Shown piece after piece: positions 57,601 through 64,000 of a DNA stretch of 64,000 nt (the first letter of the stretch is position 1; the number at the start of each line of letters is the position of its first letter). Location: contig JAJLRJ010000003.1 of assembly GCA_024195265.1 (NCBI GenBank), forward strand, positions 31,224,143 through 31,288,142, written 5' to 3'. The notes under the pieces are model-generated. The model was not told the origin of the DNA, ran no database searches, and saw nothing but the letters and a program-made list of their open reading frames with translations. A program made the position numbers and the translations under genes. Origin of the DNA: Dendrophyllia cribrosa (Eukaryota; Cnidaria; Anthozoa; Scleractinia; Dendrophylliidae).

Positions 57601-60600
57601 GTAAGGAAATCGTCGCGAAAGGTCAGAGGCGAGATATTTATAAAAATATCGTTATGAAAGGTGACAGGCCTAGCACAAATCCTGCTTGTCGCAAAAAGGC
57701 ATTTCAACCCGGCTTTTGAATAGGGTTACCCCAAGTACGTGTCTGAGAGATTGTTTTCTTTTTATAGATCAAAATTAAGATATAACAGGAGTTGTTCTCA
57801 ATGTTGCCGATTCTTTGATCTTAGGAAAGTCTCTGATACTGACAGGAGATATTTACGCTTTCCAGAGACGTTTACTATGAGAATATTTAGTTATGCCATC
57901 GCTGTTTGCTAGTTCTCGGCATAACAATATTGTTTCGTTAGCGCATAGTTTGCAAGATCAGTAGTAGTCGCTGAATGCTAGGATCACTGAGTTAATTTCT
58001 CAGACCGTGATTTTGTGTGAGCGCAAGTCTGCGGTTAGCATGGCTTCCGAGATAGAGTTTCTTCATCAATGATTCCATAGAATAATGGCATATTACAATT
58101 TTTTTCGACTCCTCAGAGTTTATTCTGCGTTTAAGTTGCGTGTCTCGGAGACAGTTCGGAGCTAGGCTGTACTTTCGTTGTTAAACGTATGGCGTTATTG
58201 CATCCATCATGAAATCAGTTTGTGAAATATTTGAATCTCCAGCATGTTTACTGTTTCATAATTCTCACGGCCGGATGCAACTGTTGTACATGCATTCTTT
58301 AACAACAACAATTCGGCGAATTGGCTATGGTTTAGCCATACGATTCCAACCTCACTTTTGCTCGTAATCCAAAGGTGGAAAGTCGATTCGCGAAGAATAG
58401 TTTTCTTTGCATTTCCTGGCGCCTTCGGCCGTGCACGCTTGGGAAACCGTGAGGCCATAAGACTATTGACTTTGGATGTCAAAACCTTGTCCATCGGTAG
58501 TGCAAAACTACGAAAAAATCATTCAAACCGATAGACTAATAATTCAAAAAAGCTACGATAACAGTTACAGACTTTCATTTACACAACTTGGGACGATGCA
58601 GTAAGATTCCGATTCACTATGCAATGTTCAGTAATTTCGATGGCATCGAAAATGGCGGATTTCACCGTTTGAGCGCGCAGTGCATTTTGGATGACTAGGG
58701 TCCTTTAATAACTTCAATCTTGATTTTTTTAATTGCATATTATCGATGGCCCTTTTACTGGCTGATATGTGTCGGCCGATTTCTTATCTTACCAAGAACG
58801 ATATTTCATTTTTGAAATAAATGATATGATAATCGTTTCTTGTTTTGGTGTCATTAGAATGACCGTAGATGAACATTTGTGGTTCTATGCGCGAATGAAA
58901 GGAATGCCTGAAATTGAAGTCAAGAGAGAGATGGACCAGTAAGTATCTTTATTCTTATCAACAATTGTAGTGTATGCAACGTGTAAACTCCGAGTTACAG
59001 CAGCAAATAATACATTCACTTAACAGGTCTAAGGACACCACAATGCTCAATGTTACATCGTGTACCAGCGCGCGGACGATTTCTGATGCAAAATTTGTAT
59101 TTCTATTTCTGTTGCGTGTTGCGGCCATATGCTTCACGTGTTTGACCTTTTTTCAAAACGTTTCAACTCGTTGCCACAAAAACATTGCTTTAAAAAATGT
59201 GTTTTAAAATTGTCTTTGTGCTCTATTGTACAGGTAAAGTTAGAAGTTCCTATCGTACTTTTGTTGCAAGTTCTTTAGCTTGAGAAAAGACTTTAAATAT
59301 TACAAAAACATAAAAACAATATAACTTTAGCGGAATCATTCCAGCTGTTCTTTTAATTTCGGAAACAGAATTATTGAATAGGTTCTAACAGAAAACGATT
59401 ACATTCTCATTCGTTCGGGGAGAACCCCCGAAAAACTTATGTCCATGATTGCACGCAAGTATTGTTTAACAAATACTTCATTACTTCATATTTGACAGCA
59501 TTGTGTGTGTCATGGTGAACGTTTATAGATGACGACACTTTGTGATGCCTATCATGAGGTAGCGTTGCCCCCCTCTGCGAGCAATCTTGGACATTATTCA
59601 AAGAACACGCTGTATTTTCTATTAATATAAAATCCCTTTGTTCAAAAGGCTTGTAACGGACGTAGGACTGCCCACTAAACGCCACTGTGCTGTGGAGACT
59701 TTGAGCGGTGGCATGAAAAGAAAGCTCTCTGTGGCGATGGCCTTTGCTGCTGGATCAAGAACTGTTATCTTGGATGAGCCCACTGCTGGTGTGGACCCTT
59801 ATGCCAGGAGAGCCATATGGGACCTTCTGATCAAGTACAAGAAAGGTATGTGAACAAACACTTGCTAGCATTGCAAAGAGGAGGTTTTAGTGAGGAGACA
59901 CTATTTCTTCAGCCTCGCCTCAGTGTGACGTCACATTCCAAACTCGTTGCAAAAGTTAGTTAACGCAGAAAGAAACTTTGAAAGTTTGATGATCAAGAAT
60001 ACATAATTTAATACAAACCTACAATCATAGGTTAGCAGTTTTTAACATTATTTTATTTCTCTCCCCTCCCCCTTTTAGAATGTTGCGTAAAACGGTACTT
60101 TTGTTAATGATGCGTAATTGTTCGCTGAGATCCCAACATTGAAAACGCAGGGAGGGGGGTGGAGGGACTCAGAAGACTAACAAATGACTCTTATTTCATA
60201 TAAAGAGAACATTGATGTAATTCAGCGCTGATGCTATCCATTTTTACAACCTTCCCAACTACTTCTGGTTGCAATTGTAGGCCTTGTTTTTGCGCCGTCG
60301 ATACATGGATTTTGCACTCATTGTCAACAAACACCCCACTATCAATGTCACTGTGAAAACTGTCTTTGTACATGTAGTCCTTCCGAAAGTAAATCGATTG
60401 TTTCACTGCAGGTCGAACTATTTTGCTCTCTACACACTTCATGGACGAGGCGGATTTGCTAGGAGACCGTATTGCTATTGTTTCCAACGGAAAGCTCCGT
60501 TGCGTGGGTTCACCACTCTTCTTGAAAAGCCACTTTGGAGATGGCTACCACCTTACCCTGGTGAAAAAACGTGAAAGAACCCCCCAGGGGTCCATGGTGA

Positions 60601-63406
60601 GTGTCCACATGTCACCAGCGCAATCCAGTCAGTGCCCGGAAACTACTGTGACGTCATCGAGTGACAATACTCTTCAACCTGGTGAGTGGCAAATAATTAT
60701 GGATGATTCGAGTTTTGGTAAGGTTTCAAACTACTGGATGGTCCCCTATAAAAGTACAAATTCGATGTTCAGGTTCAAAGCATCTCGCATTATTCGAGTA
60801 CCATAAGTTATCGCCTTATTCCCAGACAGTCCGAGGTCCCTCCTCTCCCCGTCTGATATCCTTTGTTTGAGAGCTTGTTCTTGACGTCATCTGACCGTTG
60901 AACATTTCCACATGACGTCAAGAACAAGTCCTCAAACATAGGACATCAGCCAAGGAGAGCAAGGAGTGAGTGCGAGTGAGCGACATTGCACCGTCTAAGA
61001 ATCAGGTTACGTAAGCTAGAACTTATTGGAGGGTTCAGGGGTAAACCCCATGAAGAAATAGTCAAAACACAAATTCTCCTTACTGGTTCTCATACAATTC
61101 TTCTAACACAAATTAGGAGACTATAATTAACCCTTTCACTCCCTAAGTCAATTATATAGACATGTAGTGTAGTTCTAACTTTTTAGTCTGTTGACGAAAC
61201 ACTATGGTGTGACCATTCAATTGTAACCTCTTTGTCAGTACTTTTGCATGGTACCATTTGTTTTTCAATATTTTATAAAATGAAATTTGGGATTTTTCCT
61301 GAAAATGATTTTTGGCACTCTTGGAAAGTAAAGGGTTTAGATCAGGTCTCCAAACCACCGTCACTCTTATGATTTTCTTTGTTCAAACGTGATGAATTAT
61401 GAATGAGTTTGAGAAGATTCAGTCATAACTTTCCTTAACCTACAGATCAACAGAACAGCAGTGAAGACCATGTTAAGCAAGTGACAGACTTCATCAGATC
61501 TCACGTACCTGCCGCCAAGCTGGAGCAGAACACACTGCAGGAGCTCACGTTTGTTCTTCCAGATAACTCTGTCAAACGAGGCGGATTTGAAATCTTCTTT
61601 AGTGATTTGGAAAAGAAGCAAAGTGAACTGGGAATTGATAGTTTTGGGCTGGCAGATACTGCTCTAGAGGAGGTAATTTTGAGAAGATTTAAAATGTCAA
61701 CGTGGAACCGTTTATGGACAATTTTAGAACAAAATCCCCAAAATGGACACGGAAATAGAAGATAATAAATTTCTCTTCGAGTTGAGTTGAACACGAGAAG
61801 AGAAATTTCTTATCTTCAAGCAGCCATGTTTTATTTTGTTTATTATAGAAACGACTCTAATACCGAAGATTTTCCGGAAATTTCCGAAGATGGTCAACAA
61901 TTCTTCGAATTCTGACAGAGGGTTGTACAAACGTTTCCGATTATTTTCCGAAAGTTTCCGAAGATTTCCGAGGAAGATTCGAAGATGTTAGCTTGTTTGA
62001 CATTTAACAAGGGCAAACATAGGTAGCTAATGTGAAGATATTCACTCTTCACGTGTCGAGATAGGGTTTTTTCCCGGGTAGGAGAAATCCTTGTATTTTA
62101 CTGAAGTTTATATAATAATGTAAGTTTTAATGTAGCAACATTGATCGTCTTAGGATGTTATGTTGTCTTAGTTTACTCATTGTCATTTCCATGTTTTGCT
62201 TTAGGTTTTCCTCAAAGTAACTGACGTTAGCTCTCGAGAGGAGTCGGGTAAGATAAGCTCTGCCAAACATGTTTAACCCTTTTTTGTTTTATATACAGGG
62301 CAAACCAGAAACCCATAAGTGGGTTGAAATGTGCAACTGTCTCTTGAACGCTTCAAAACAAGCTTCCGATTATTCAATTTGCTGAGAAGTTGTTACAGCC
62401 ATATTTGGAAAATCAAGATAAAGACATTAACCAATCAATTCCCTAGAACAACTTGCTTCCAATCTTGAGGGACCGAGGGGTTTCCAAATATGGTACTAAG
62501 CCAAAAAAATATGAATATTCGGAAGCTGTGAACGCGCGTTACACGTTTCAACCCACTTATGGGTTTCTGGGGAAACCTAATAAGTCTACTGTGACAATGT
62601 TGTTGCACGTTCCATATTTTGCTTTACCCCAGATCCGAAGGTCAGTGTTTGGGTGCGGCCTGGTCTCTGCCGTCGTGTTGTTTCTTTAGACAAGAAACTT
62701 TGCTCCACATTGTCTCTCTCCACCCAGGTGTATAAATGGGTACCGGCGACAAAATGCTGGGGGTAACCCTGTGATGGACTAGCATCCCGTGTCATCCAGG
62801 GAGGAGTAGCAATATTCCTAGTTGCTTCATGCTACGGAAACCGGGTTAAGCTCTGGCCGAGTGGGCTACCTGTGGCTCGTGTGGGCTACCTGTGGCTCGT
62901 GTGCCACAAATGTTATGTTTTTGGTATGACACACGTATACAATTGACTGATCTCTTCGTTAGCAATTCGTGAATAGATATTTTACCAATACGGCAGCCAT
63001 GGATCCCACAATGACCATTGAATTAAGTTGTTATAAAGGAATATGTTAATTTCAATGGGGGTGTCCAGGGAGCAAAATCAATATGGCTGCCGTATCAGTA
63101 AAATGTTATATAAATCTGTTCAAAATTTCTTCCGTCCCTTGTACATTGTAAAAATGTTGACTTCACTTTTGTTTTCCACACCTCTAACAGAAGACATCAA
63201 TTCATCTAACTGTGATAACTCTTCTAACCCTGGCGAGTCCGCAAGCACTGGAATCAGCGGTGACCCTGCAGGGTTTGGTGACGACTGGGACTCGGATTTA
63301 CCGGGCGGAGGAGAAATGGAGCTAGGCGACATGTCAGGAATTCGGTATGACGCAAGAGAACAGCTGTTGAGTCCGGAGATACAAGAAGAGGCCAACTGTC
63401 ATTATG
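33954..63406 (+). CDS. ABCA-subfamily lipid transporter, first 23 exons (3' half outside window)
   Basis: Full-size ABC transporter of the ABCA1/ABCA4/ABCA7 group, expected to flip lipids or retinoid-lipid substrates across cell or photoreceptor-type membranes. Exons: 33954-34019, 34190-34283, 38365-38476, 38877-39022, 41809-41927, 42421-42651, 44159-44251, 45232-45330, 46475-46537, 47488-47832, 50004-50209, 50881-51110, 51737-52019, 53341-53563, 54587-54922, 55587-55904, 56550-56791, 58858-58938, 59649-59845, 60412-60681, 61446-61672, 62205-62247, 63191-63406. Phases agree throughout; 4240 nt encode 1413 residues plus 1 nt. The N-terminus [20 protein letters not shown] closely matches ABCA4/ABCA1 starts, and NBD1 has all core motifs. 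The usual length of the group is about 2200-2300 residues, so roughly the first 60% is here. Which paralogue it is cannot be decided by eye. Confidence 0.95.
35987..36770. mobile_element. Element with ATATATACAGCTATTTCAA inverted ends carrying a tRNA-like insert
   Basis: The left end ATATATACAGCTATTTCAA is mirrored by TTGAAATAGCTGTATATATA. Inside, 36471-36550 is tRNA-like (GATGGCGCAAGTGGTTAAGG; box B-like CCGGTTCGAGTCG) followed by a T run, as in a SINE. A polypyrimidine-rich TTCTTTTT stretch follows. No protein-coding capacity was seen. Confidence 0.6.
37205..37434. mobile_element. 230-bp MITE with perfect 48-bp inverted ends
   Basis: Bases 37205-37252 and 37387-37434 are exact inverse copies, starting AGCGACCTTCAGATTTGACT and rich in ACGAGTACGA repeats. 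ATT lies directly outside both ends, a possible 3-bp target duplication. Arm identity implies recent activity. Confidence 0.85.
38058..38340 (+). mobile_element. Family A MITE, well-preserved copy
   Basis: Ends GAGCAGTTTTCAATTGAGTG and CACTCAATTGAAAACCGTTC. Five CCAAT boxes: 38127-38131, 38159-38163, 38181-38185, 38251-38255 and 38283-38287, in both orientations. It lies immediately upstream of ABCA exon 3. Confidence 0.9.
39677..39926 (-). mobile_element. Family A MITE copy, diverged
   Basis: Starts AGAATGGTTTTCACTTGAGT, ends ATTGAAATCCACTCTA; the interior keeps CCAATGAACCAATCAGAG and GCAATGCAAAACCAAAGCAA. Confidence 0.8.
39989..40364. mobile_element. 376-bp MITE with TAGGTGCAGTTACAC ends
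   Basis: TAGGTGCAGTTACAC at left and GTGTAACCGCACCTA at right. The inside repeats CCATGGTAAA/TTACCATGG palindromes in both halves. Confidence 0.7.
40402..41713. mobile_element. 1.31-kb element with a perfect 9-bp target duplication (MULE-like)
   Basis: Ends TAGCCTGCGAACAGGCTCC and GGAAGCCTGTCCGCAGGCTA, inverse with 2 differences or so. CCCTCTCAT lies immediately outside both ends (40393-40401, 41714-41722), an exact 9-bp duplication, the size known for Mutator-like elements. No transposase frame was recognised. Confidence 0.75.
43222..43684. mobile_element. 463-bp TTAA-flanked foldback MITE
   Basis: TTAA-AGTGCACCTAAACCC at left and GGGTTTAGGTGCACT-TTAA at right. Arms of about 165 bp match almost completely, including GATGACGTCAAATGCAGACT and its inverse. 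ABCA intron 6. Confidence 0.85.
44252..46474 (+). other. ABCA introns 7 and 8 with exon 8 between (45232-45330)
   Basis: Mostly unique AT-rich DNA. A G run (45736-45752) and a C run (46200-46218) bracket a block with AAATAGGGT motifs and a CACACACTGCA repeat (46140-46170); they may be the two ends of one inverted element. No further gene was seen. Confidence 0.45.
47105..47455 (+). mobile_element. Probable tRNA-derived SINE
   Basis: Box B-like GCGTGTTCAAATCCCGGCT near 47137, followed by a non-tRNA body whose tail (GACGTCCCATCTCATTGTT) matches the 32730-32940 copy. It ends shortly before ABCA exon 10 (47488). Confidence 0.5.
47965..48248 (-). mobile_element. Family A MITE, well-preserved copy
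   Basis: AGAGCAGTTTTCAATTGAGT to CACTCAATTGAAAACTGCTC. The interior has five CCAAT boxes, GGCGCCAAGCGCGGGAAAAC and AGCCAATCACAAAGCGTAAC. It begins about 130 bases after ABCA exon 10. Confidence 0.9.
48588..49044 (-). mobile_element. 5'-truncated LINE fragment with (TTGA)n 3' tail
   Basis: The minus-strand frame 48841-49044 reads [20 protein letters not shown] and continues [10 protein letters not shown], resembling the segment after the reverse transcriptase of CR1/L2-type LINEs. It is followed by untranslated sequence and a tetranucleotide tail (48588-48704, TCAA units on the plus strand). The plus-strand frame rich in Asn-Gln-Ser through the tail is an artefact. Confidence 0.6.
49952..49991 (+). 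repeat. MITE end fragment touching the 3' splice site of ABCA exon 11
   Basis: ATTCATGAGTTGGCTCACAG and GGCTCTTTGATTTC match the right end of the 56890-57122 element. It stops 12 bases before exon 11 (50004), so it includes the probable branch-point and pyrimidine region. Confidence 0.6.
50257..50718. repeat. Foldback repeat family C
   Basis: CTTCTCGGTGTTTTGATATC and TGTCCTGCAAGTG on one side; inverse copies CTTGCAGGACA and GATATCAAAACACCGAGAAG on the other. GCCGAGT...CTTCGAGG units occur twice here and again at 63890-64000. Between ABCA exons 11 and 12. Confidence 0.7.
52305..52450 (+). repeat. Family B interspersed repeat, degenerate
   Basis: ATTCTAACTTTTGTGTCC, AAATCCTGAAGTGTGATCAT and ATTGTAACTTTTGAGTCC recall the tandem variant at 14838-15045. 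Confidence 0.5.
52810..52990. mobile_element. Copy of the 56890-57122 MITE, right end lost
   Basis: Shares ATCAAAGCGCTCTAAGAGCC, GAAGTCAAAGAATTGAAGAG and ATAAATATGCATTGTGTGAA with the later copy. Confidence 0.75.
54306..54463. mobile_element. 158-bp foldback MITE with ATGGCCGCC palindrome
   Basis: ATAGATGGTTTTCAC at left and GTGAAAACCACCTAT at right; inner arms GGCCGCCATGTTGGTGCAC and GTGCACCAACATGGCCGCC. ABCA intron 14, about 120 bases before exon 15. Confidence 0.8.
55038..55200 (-). mobile_element. Partial family A MITE
   Basis: Interior only: CCAATCAGAACTCGAAGCAA, GCAAGTCACGATTGGAGAAA and CCAATCACAAACCGCTG. Both terminal motifs are missing. Confidence 0.65.
55271..55549 (+). mobile_element. 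Family A MITE copy adjoining ABCA exon 16
   Basis: GAGTGTCGAAAGTAATTTAG to TGACACTCGATTGAAACCTG. It ends 37 bases before exon 16 (55587). Confidence 0.85.
56303..56383 (-). repeat. tRNA-like sequence (SINE head or tRNA relic)
   Basis: The minus strand has D-arm/box A-like GTAGCTCAGTGGTTAGATTA and box B-like CAGGTTCGATCCC. The outer stems pair poorly, so a relic is more likely than a functional gene. ABCA intron 16. Confidence 0.5.
56452..56546 (+). repeat. Short tandem repeat TCTATTGTACC, before ABCA exon 17
   Basis: An 11-base unit (CTCTATTGTAC, some copies TGAC) repeats about eight times up to the exon 17 acceptor ATTGACAG at 56542-56549. The last unit supplies the acceptor itself. Confidence 0.8.
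56890..57122. mobile_element. 233-bp MITE with ATCAAAGGGCTC ends
   Basis: ATCAAAGGGCTCCAAGAGCC and its inverse TTGGCTCTTTGAGAGCCCTT. Copies: 52810-52990 (truncated) and an end piece at 49952-49991. Confidence 0.8.
57123..58857 (+). other. Rest of ABCA intron 17
   Basis: A hairpin with about 60-bp arms lies at 57304-57454 (TTTAGAAACGAGAAGGAAAC and inverse); a second inverted pair around GTTTACATCAAATTCTA occupies 57169-57262. From 57500 to 58700 a block starts AAAGGACCCTAGTCAGACAC and ends ATGACTAGGGTCCTTTAA, inverse ends of a probable 1.2-kb element. The 58207-58494 frame within it is unrecognised. Confidence 0.5.
57517..58709. mobile_element. Probable 1.2-kb element with AAAGGACCCTAGTCA ends
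   Basis: TTAAAGGACCCTAGTCAGAC at the left is mirrored by ATGACTAGGGTCCTTTAATA at the right. TTAA or TTAAA lies at the outer edges. No recognised coding region inside. Confidence 0.55.
60854..60948. repeat. Hairpin, 95 bp
   Basis: GAGCTTGTTCTTGACGTCAT and its near-inverse ATGACGTCAAGAACAAGTCC. ABCA intron 20. Confidence 0.7.
61128..61338 (+). repeat. Family B interspersed repeat with visible inverted ends
   Basis: TTAACCCTTTCACTCCCTAA at left and GGAAAGTAAAGGGTTTA at right, with the family core ACTATGGTGTGACCATTCAA. Confidence 0.75.
62305..62570. mobile_element. 266-bp foldback MITE
   Basis: CCAGAAACCCATAAGTGGGT and its inverse ACCCACTTATGGGTTTCTGG at the ends; inner pairs GCTTCCGATTATTCAA/TTGAATATTCGGAAG-like and CATATTTGGAAA/TTTCCAAATATGG. 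ABCA intron 22. Confidence 0.8.
62700..62905 (+). repeat. Probable SINE tail with a 20-bp tandem duplication
   Basis: CACCCAGGTGTATAAATGGG and ATGGACTAGCATCCCGTG resemble SINE bodies common in marine invertebrates (recalled, not checked). At its end GTGGGCTACCTGTGGCTCGT is present twice (62861-62880, 62881-62900). Confidence 0.5.
62978..63105. repeat. Inverted repeat around TACGGCAGCCAT
   Basis: ATTTTACCAATACGGCAGCC is mirrored by GGCTGCCGTATCAGTAAAAT. It ends about 85 bases before ABCA exon 23. Confidence 0.65.
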
Positions 63407-63505
63407 GTCAGTAAAGATAAAACTTCATCCATTCTTCTTGGCTAGTTGGCGTTAGTAACTGGATTCAATGAACCAACTCGACCTGTGATTCCTTGATAAT
63501 TACAT

Positions 63506-63680
63506 AGAGCGGTTATTTCGCAAATGCTTTGGTTTTACATTGCTACACTTTGTACTGGCTAAAAAATCTCGCGCCACCTTCTCAACCAATCGGAAGTAAA
63601 ACGAAAACCAACTGTGACTTTTTCGCACGCGTTTTCCCGCGTTTGGCGCCGGCTACATGTATTTGCTTCGAGTTCTGACA
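63506..63680 (+). mobile_element. Family A MITE, right part missing
   Basis: AGAGCGG start, then TGCTTTGGTTTTACATTGCT, CTCAACCAATCGGAAGTAAA and TTTGGCGCCGGCTACATG; stops after GAGTTCTGAC. Confidence 0.75.
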
Positions 63681-63745
63681 TAAACGCCACAACTAGCAAT
63701 GCTATTGATTGGTTATAACTGGTTCATGTTGTTTATTTATAATTA

Positions 63746-63775
63746 GTTCTCCTCCTCCTCCTCCTCCTCCTCCTT
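63746..63775 (+). repeat. (CTC)n microsatellite
   Basis: About ten CTC units in the ABCA intron after exon 23. Confidence 0.9.
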
Positions 63776-63889
63776 CTTGCCATTTTTAAAATTGACGGGT
63801 AAAAATTCTTACTAGCTATTGAACACCTAAAATAAATTCTTCAATTTAATAGAGACTGTAAAATGTAATTCACTAGTGCAGAAAGTAAA

Positions 63890-64000
63890 TTGAAAGTAAT
63901 ATATCAAATATAAGAAAGTGTTTTATCCGGGTTTCCAAACACCGAGAAGTGGGTTGAAAAAACGAGGTGCAGCCGAGAATTGTTTTAACCGACTTCGAGG
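63890..64000 (+). repeat. Foldback repeat family C, copy cut by window edge
   Basis: AACACCGAGAAGTGGGTTGA and GCAGCCGAGAATTG...CGACTTCGAGG match the 50257-50718 repeat. Confidence 0.7.

Larger units (their letters stand above)
56550..59845 (+). other. ABCA exons 17-19: NBD1 catalytic core
   Basis: Residues 989-1161. Walker A GHNGAGKT at residues 1015-1022, Q-loop Gln in [10 protein letters not shown] at 1062, signature LSGG at 1114-1117, Walker B VILDE at 1135-1139 followed by [11 protein letters not shown] (D-loop). All catalytic residues are present, so the site should hydrolyse ATP. Confidence 0.96.
60412..63406 (+). other. ABCA exons 20-23: NBD1 end and regulatory linker
   Basis: Exon 20 opens with [20 protein letters not shown] (H-loop His at residue 1170) and [13 protein letters not shown]. 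Exons 20-22 contain the regulatory domain, [20 protein letters not shown] to TALEEVFLKVTD. Exon 23 is an acidic, Ser/Gly-rich linker ([19 protein letters not shown]) leading toward the second half. Exon 23 ends in phase 1 at donor GTCAGT, and the next exon is outside. Confidence 0.92.

Overview
The window is nuclear DNA from an animal, most likely an anthozoan cnidarian such as a reef coral or relative. The evidence is three intron-rich genes whose exons join cleanly at GT/AG sites into proteins of animal families, moderate AT richness, and very dense short inverted-repeat transposons, tRNA-derived SINEs and a Penelope-like element. The lineage is an inference from general repeat style and protein divergence; no species marker is present.

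Layout. (1) 1-10161, minus strand: the 5' part of a SAPCD2-like gene. Three exons are visible (9546-10161, 5776-5924, 1-40) and the gene runs off the left edge. (2) 10162-14617: intergenic, filled mostly by two inverted-repeat elements. (3) 14618-33562, minus strand: a complete 17-exon GTF2H4 gene (TFIIH subunit p52, 456 residues). Every junction could be resolved by reading frame and by match to the known family. (4) 33563-33953: a 391-bp gap between two divergent start codons, a likely shared promoter. (5) 33954 to the right edge, plus strand: the first 23 exons (1413 residues) of a full-size ABCA-subfamily lipid transporter (ABCA1/ABCA4/ABCA7 group). They cover TM1, the large first extracellular domain, TM2-6, NBD1 and the start of the regulatory linker; the second half lies outside.

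The introns hold most of the sequence and most of the structure: a roughly 285-bp inverted-repeat family at ten loci, each good copy carrying several CCAAT boxes; a second family of about 200 bp at six loci; two TTAA-flanked foldback elements (one of 1.7 kb with arms of about 800 bp); a 1.3-kb element with a perfect 9-bp target duplication; a 1.2-kb element inserted in a Penelope-like remnant with a GIY-YIG domain; a tRNA-like 71-mer framed by perfect 23-bp inverted repeats; several tRNA-headed SINEs; a truncated LINE with a tetranucleotide tail; and many long G/C homopolymers.

The three genes have no shared pathway that the sequence shows: a mitotic spindle-orientation protein, a general transcription and DNA-repair factor, and a membrane lipid flippase. 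The only evident functional link is the head-to-head GTF2H4/ABCA arrangement. No rRNA gene, CRISPR array or bacterial-type operon was seen.
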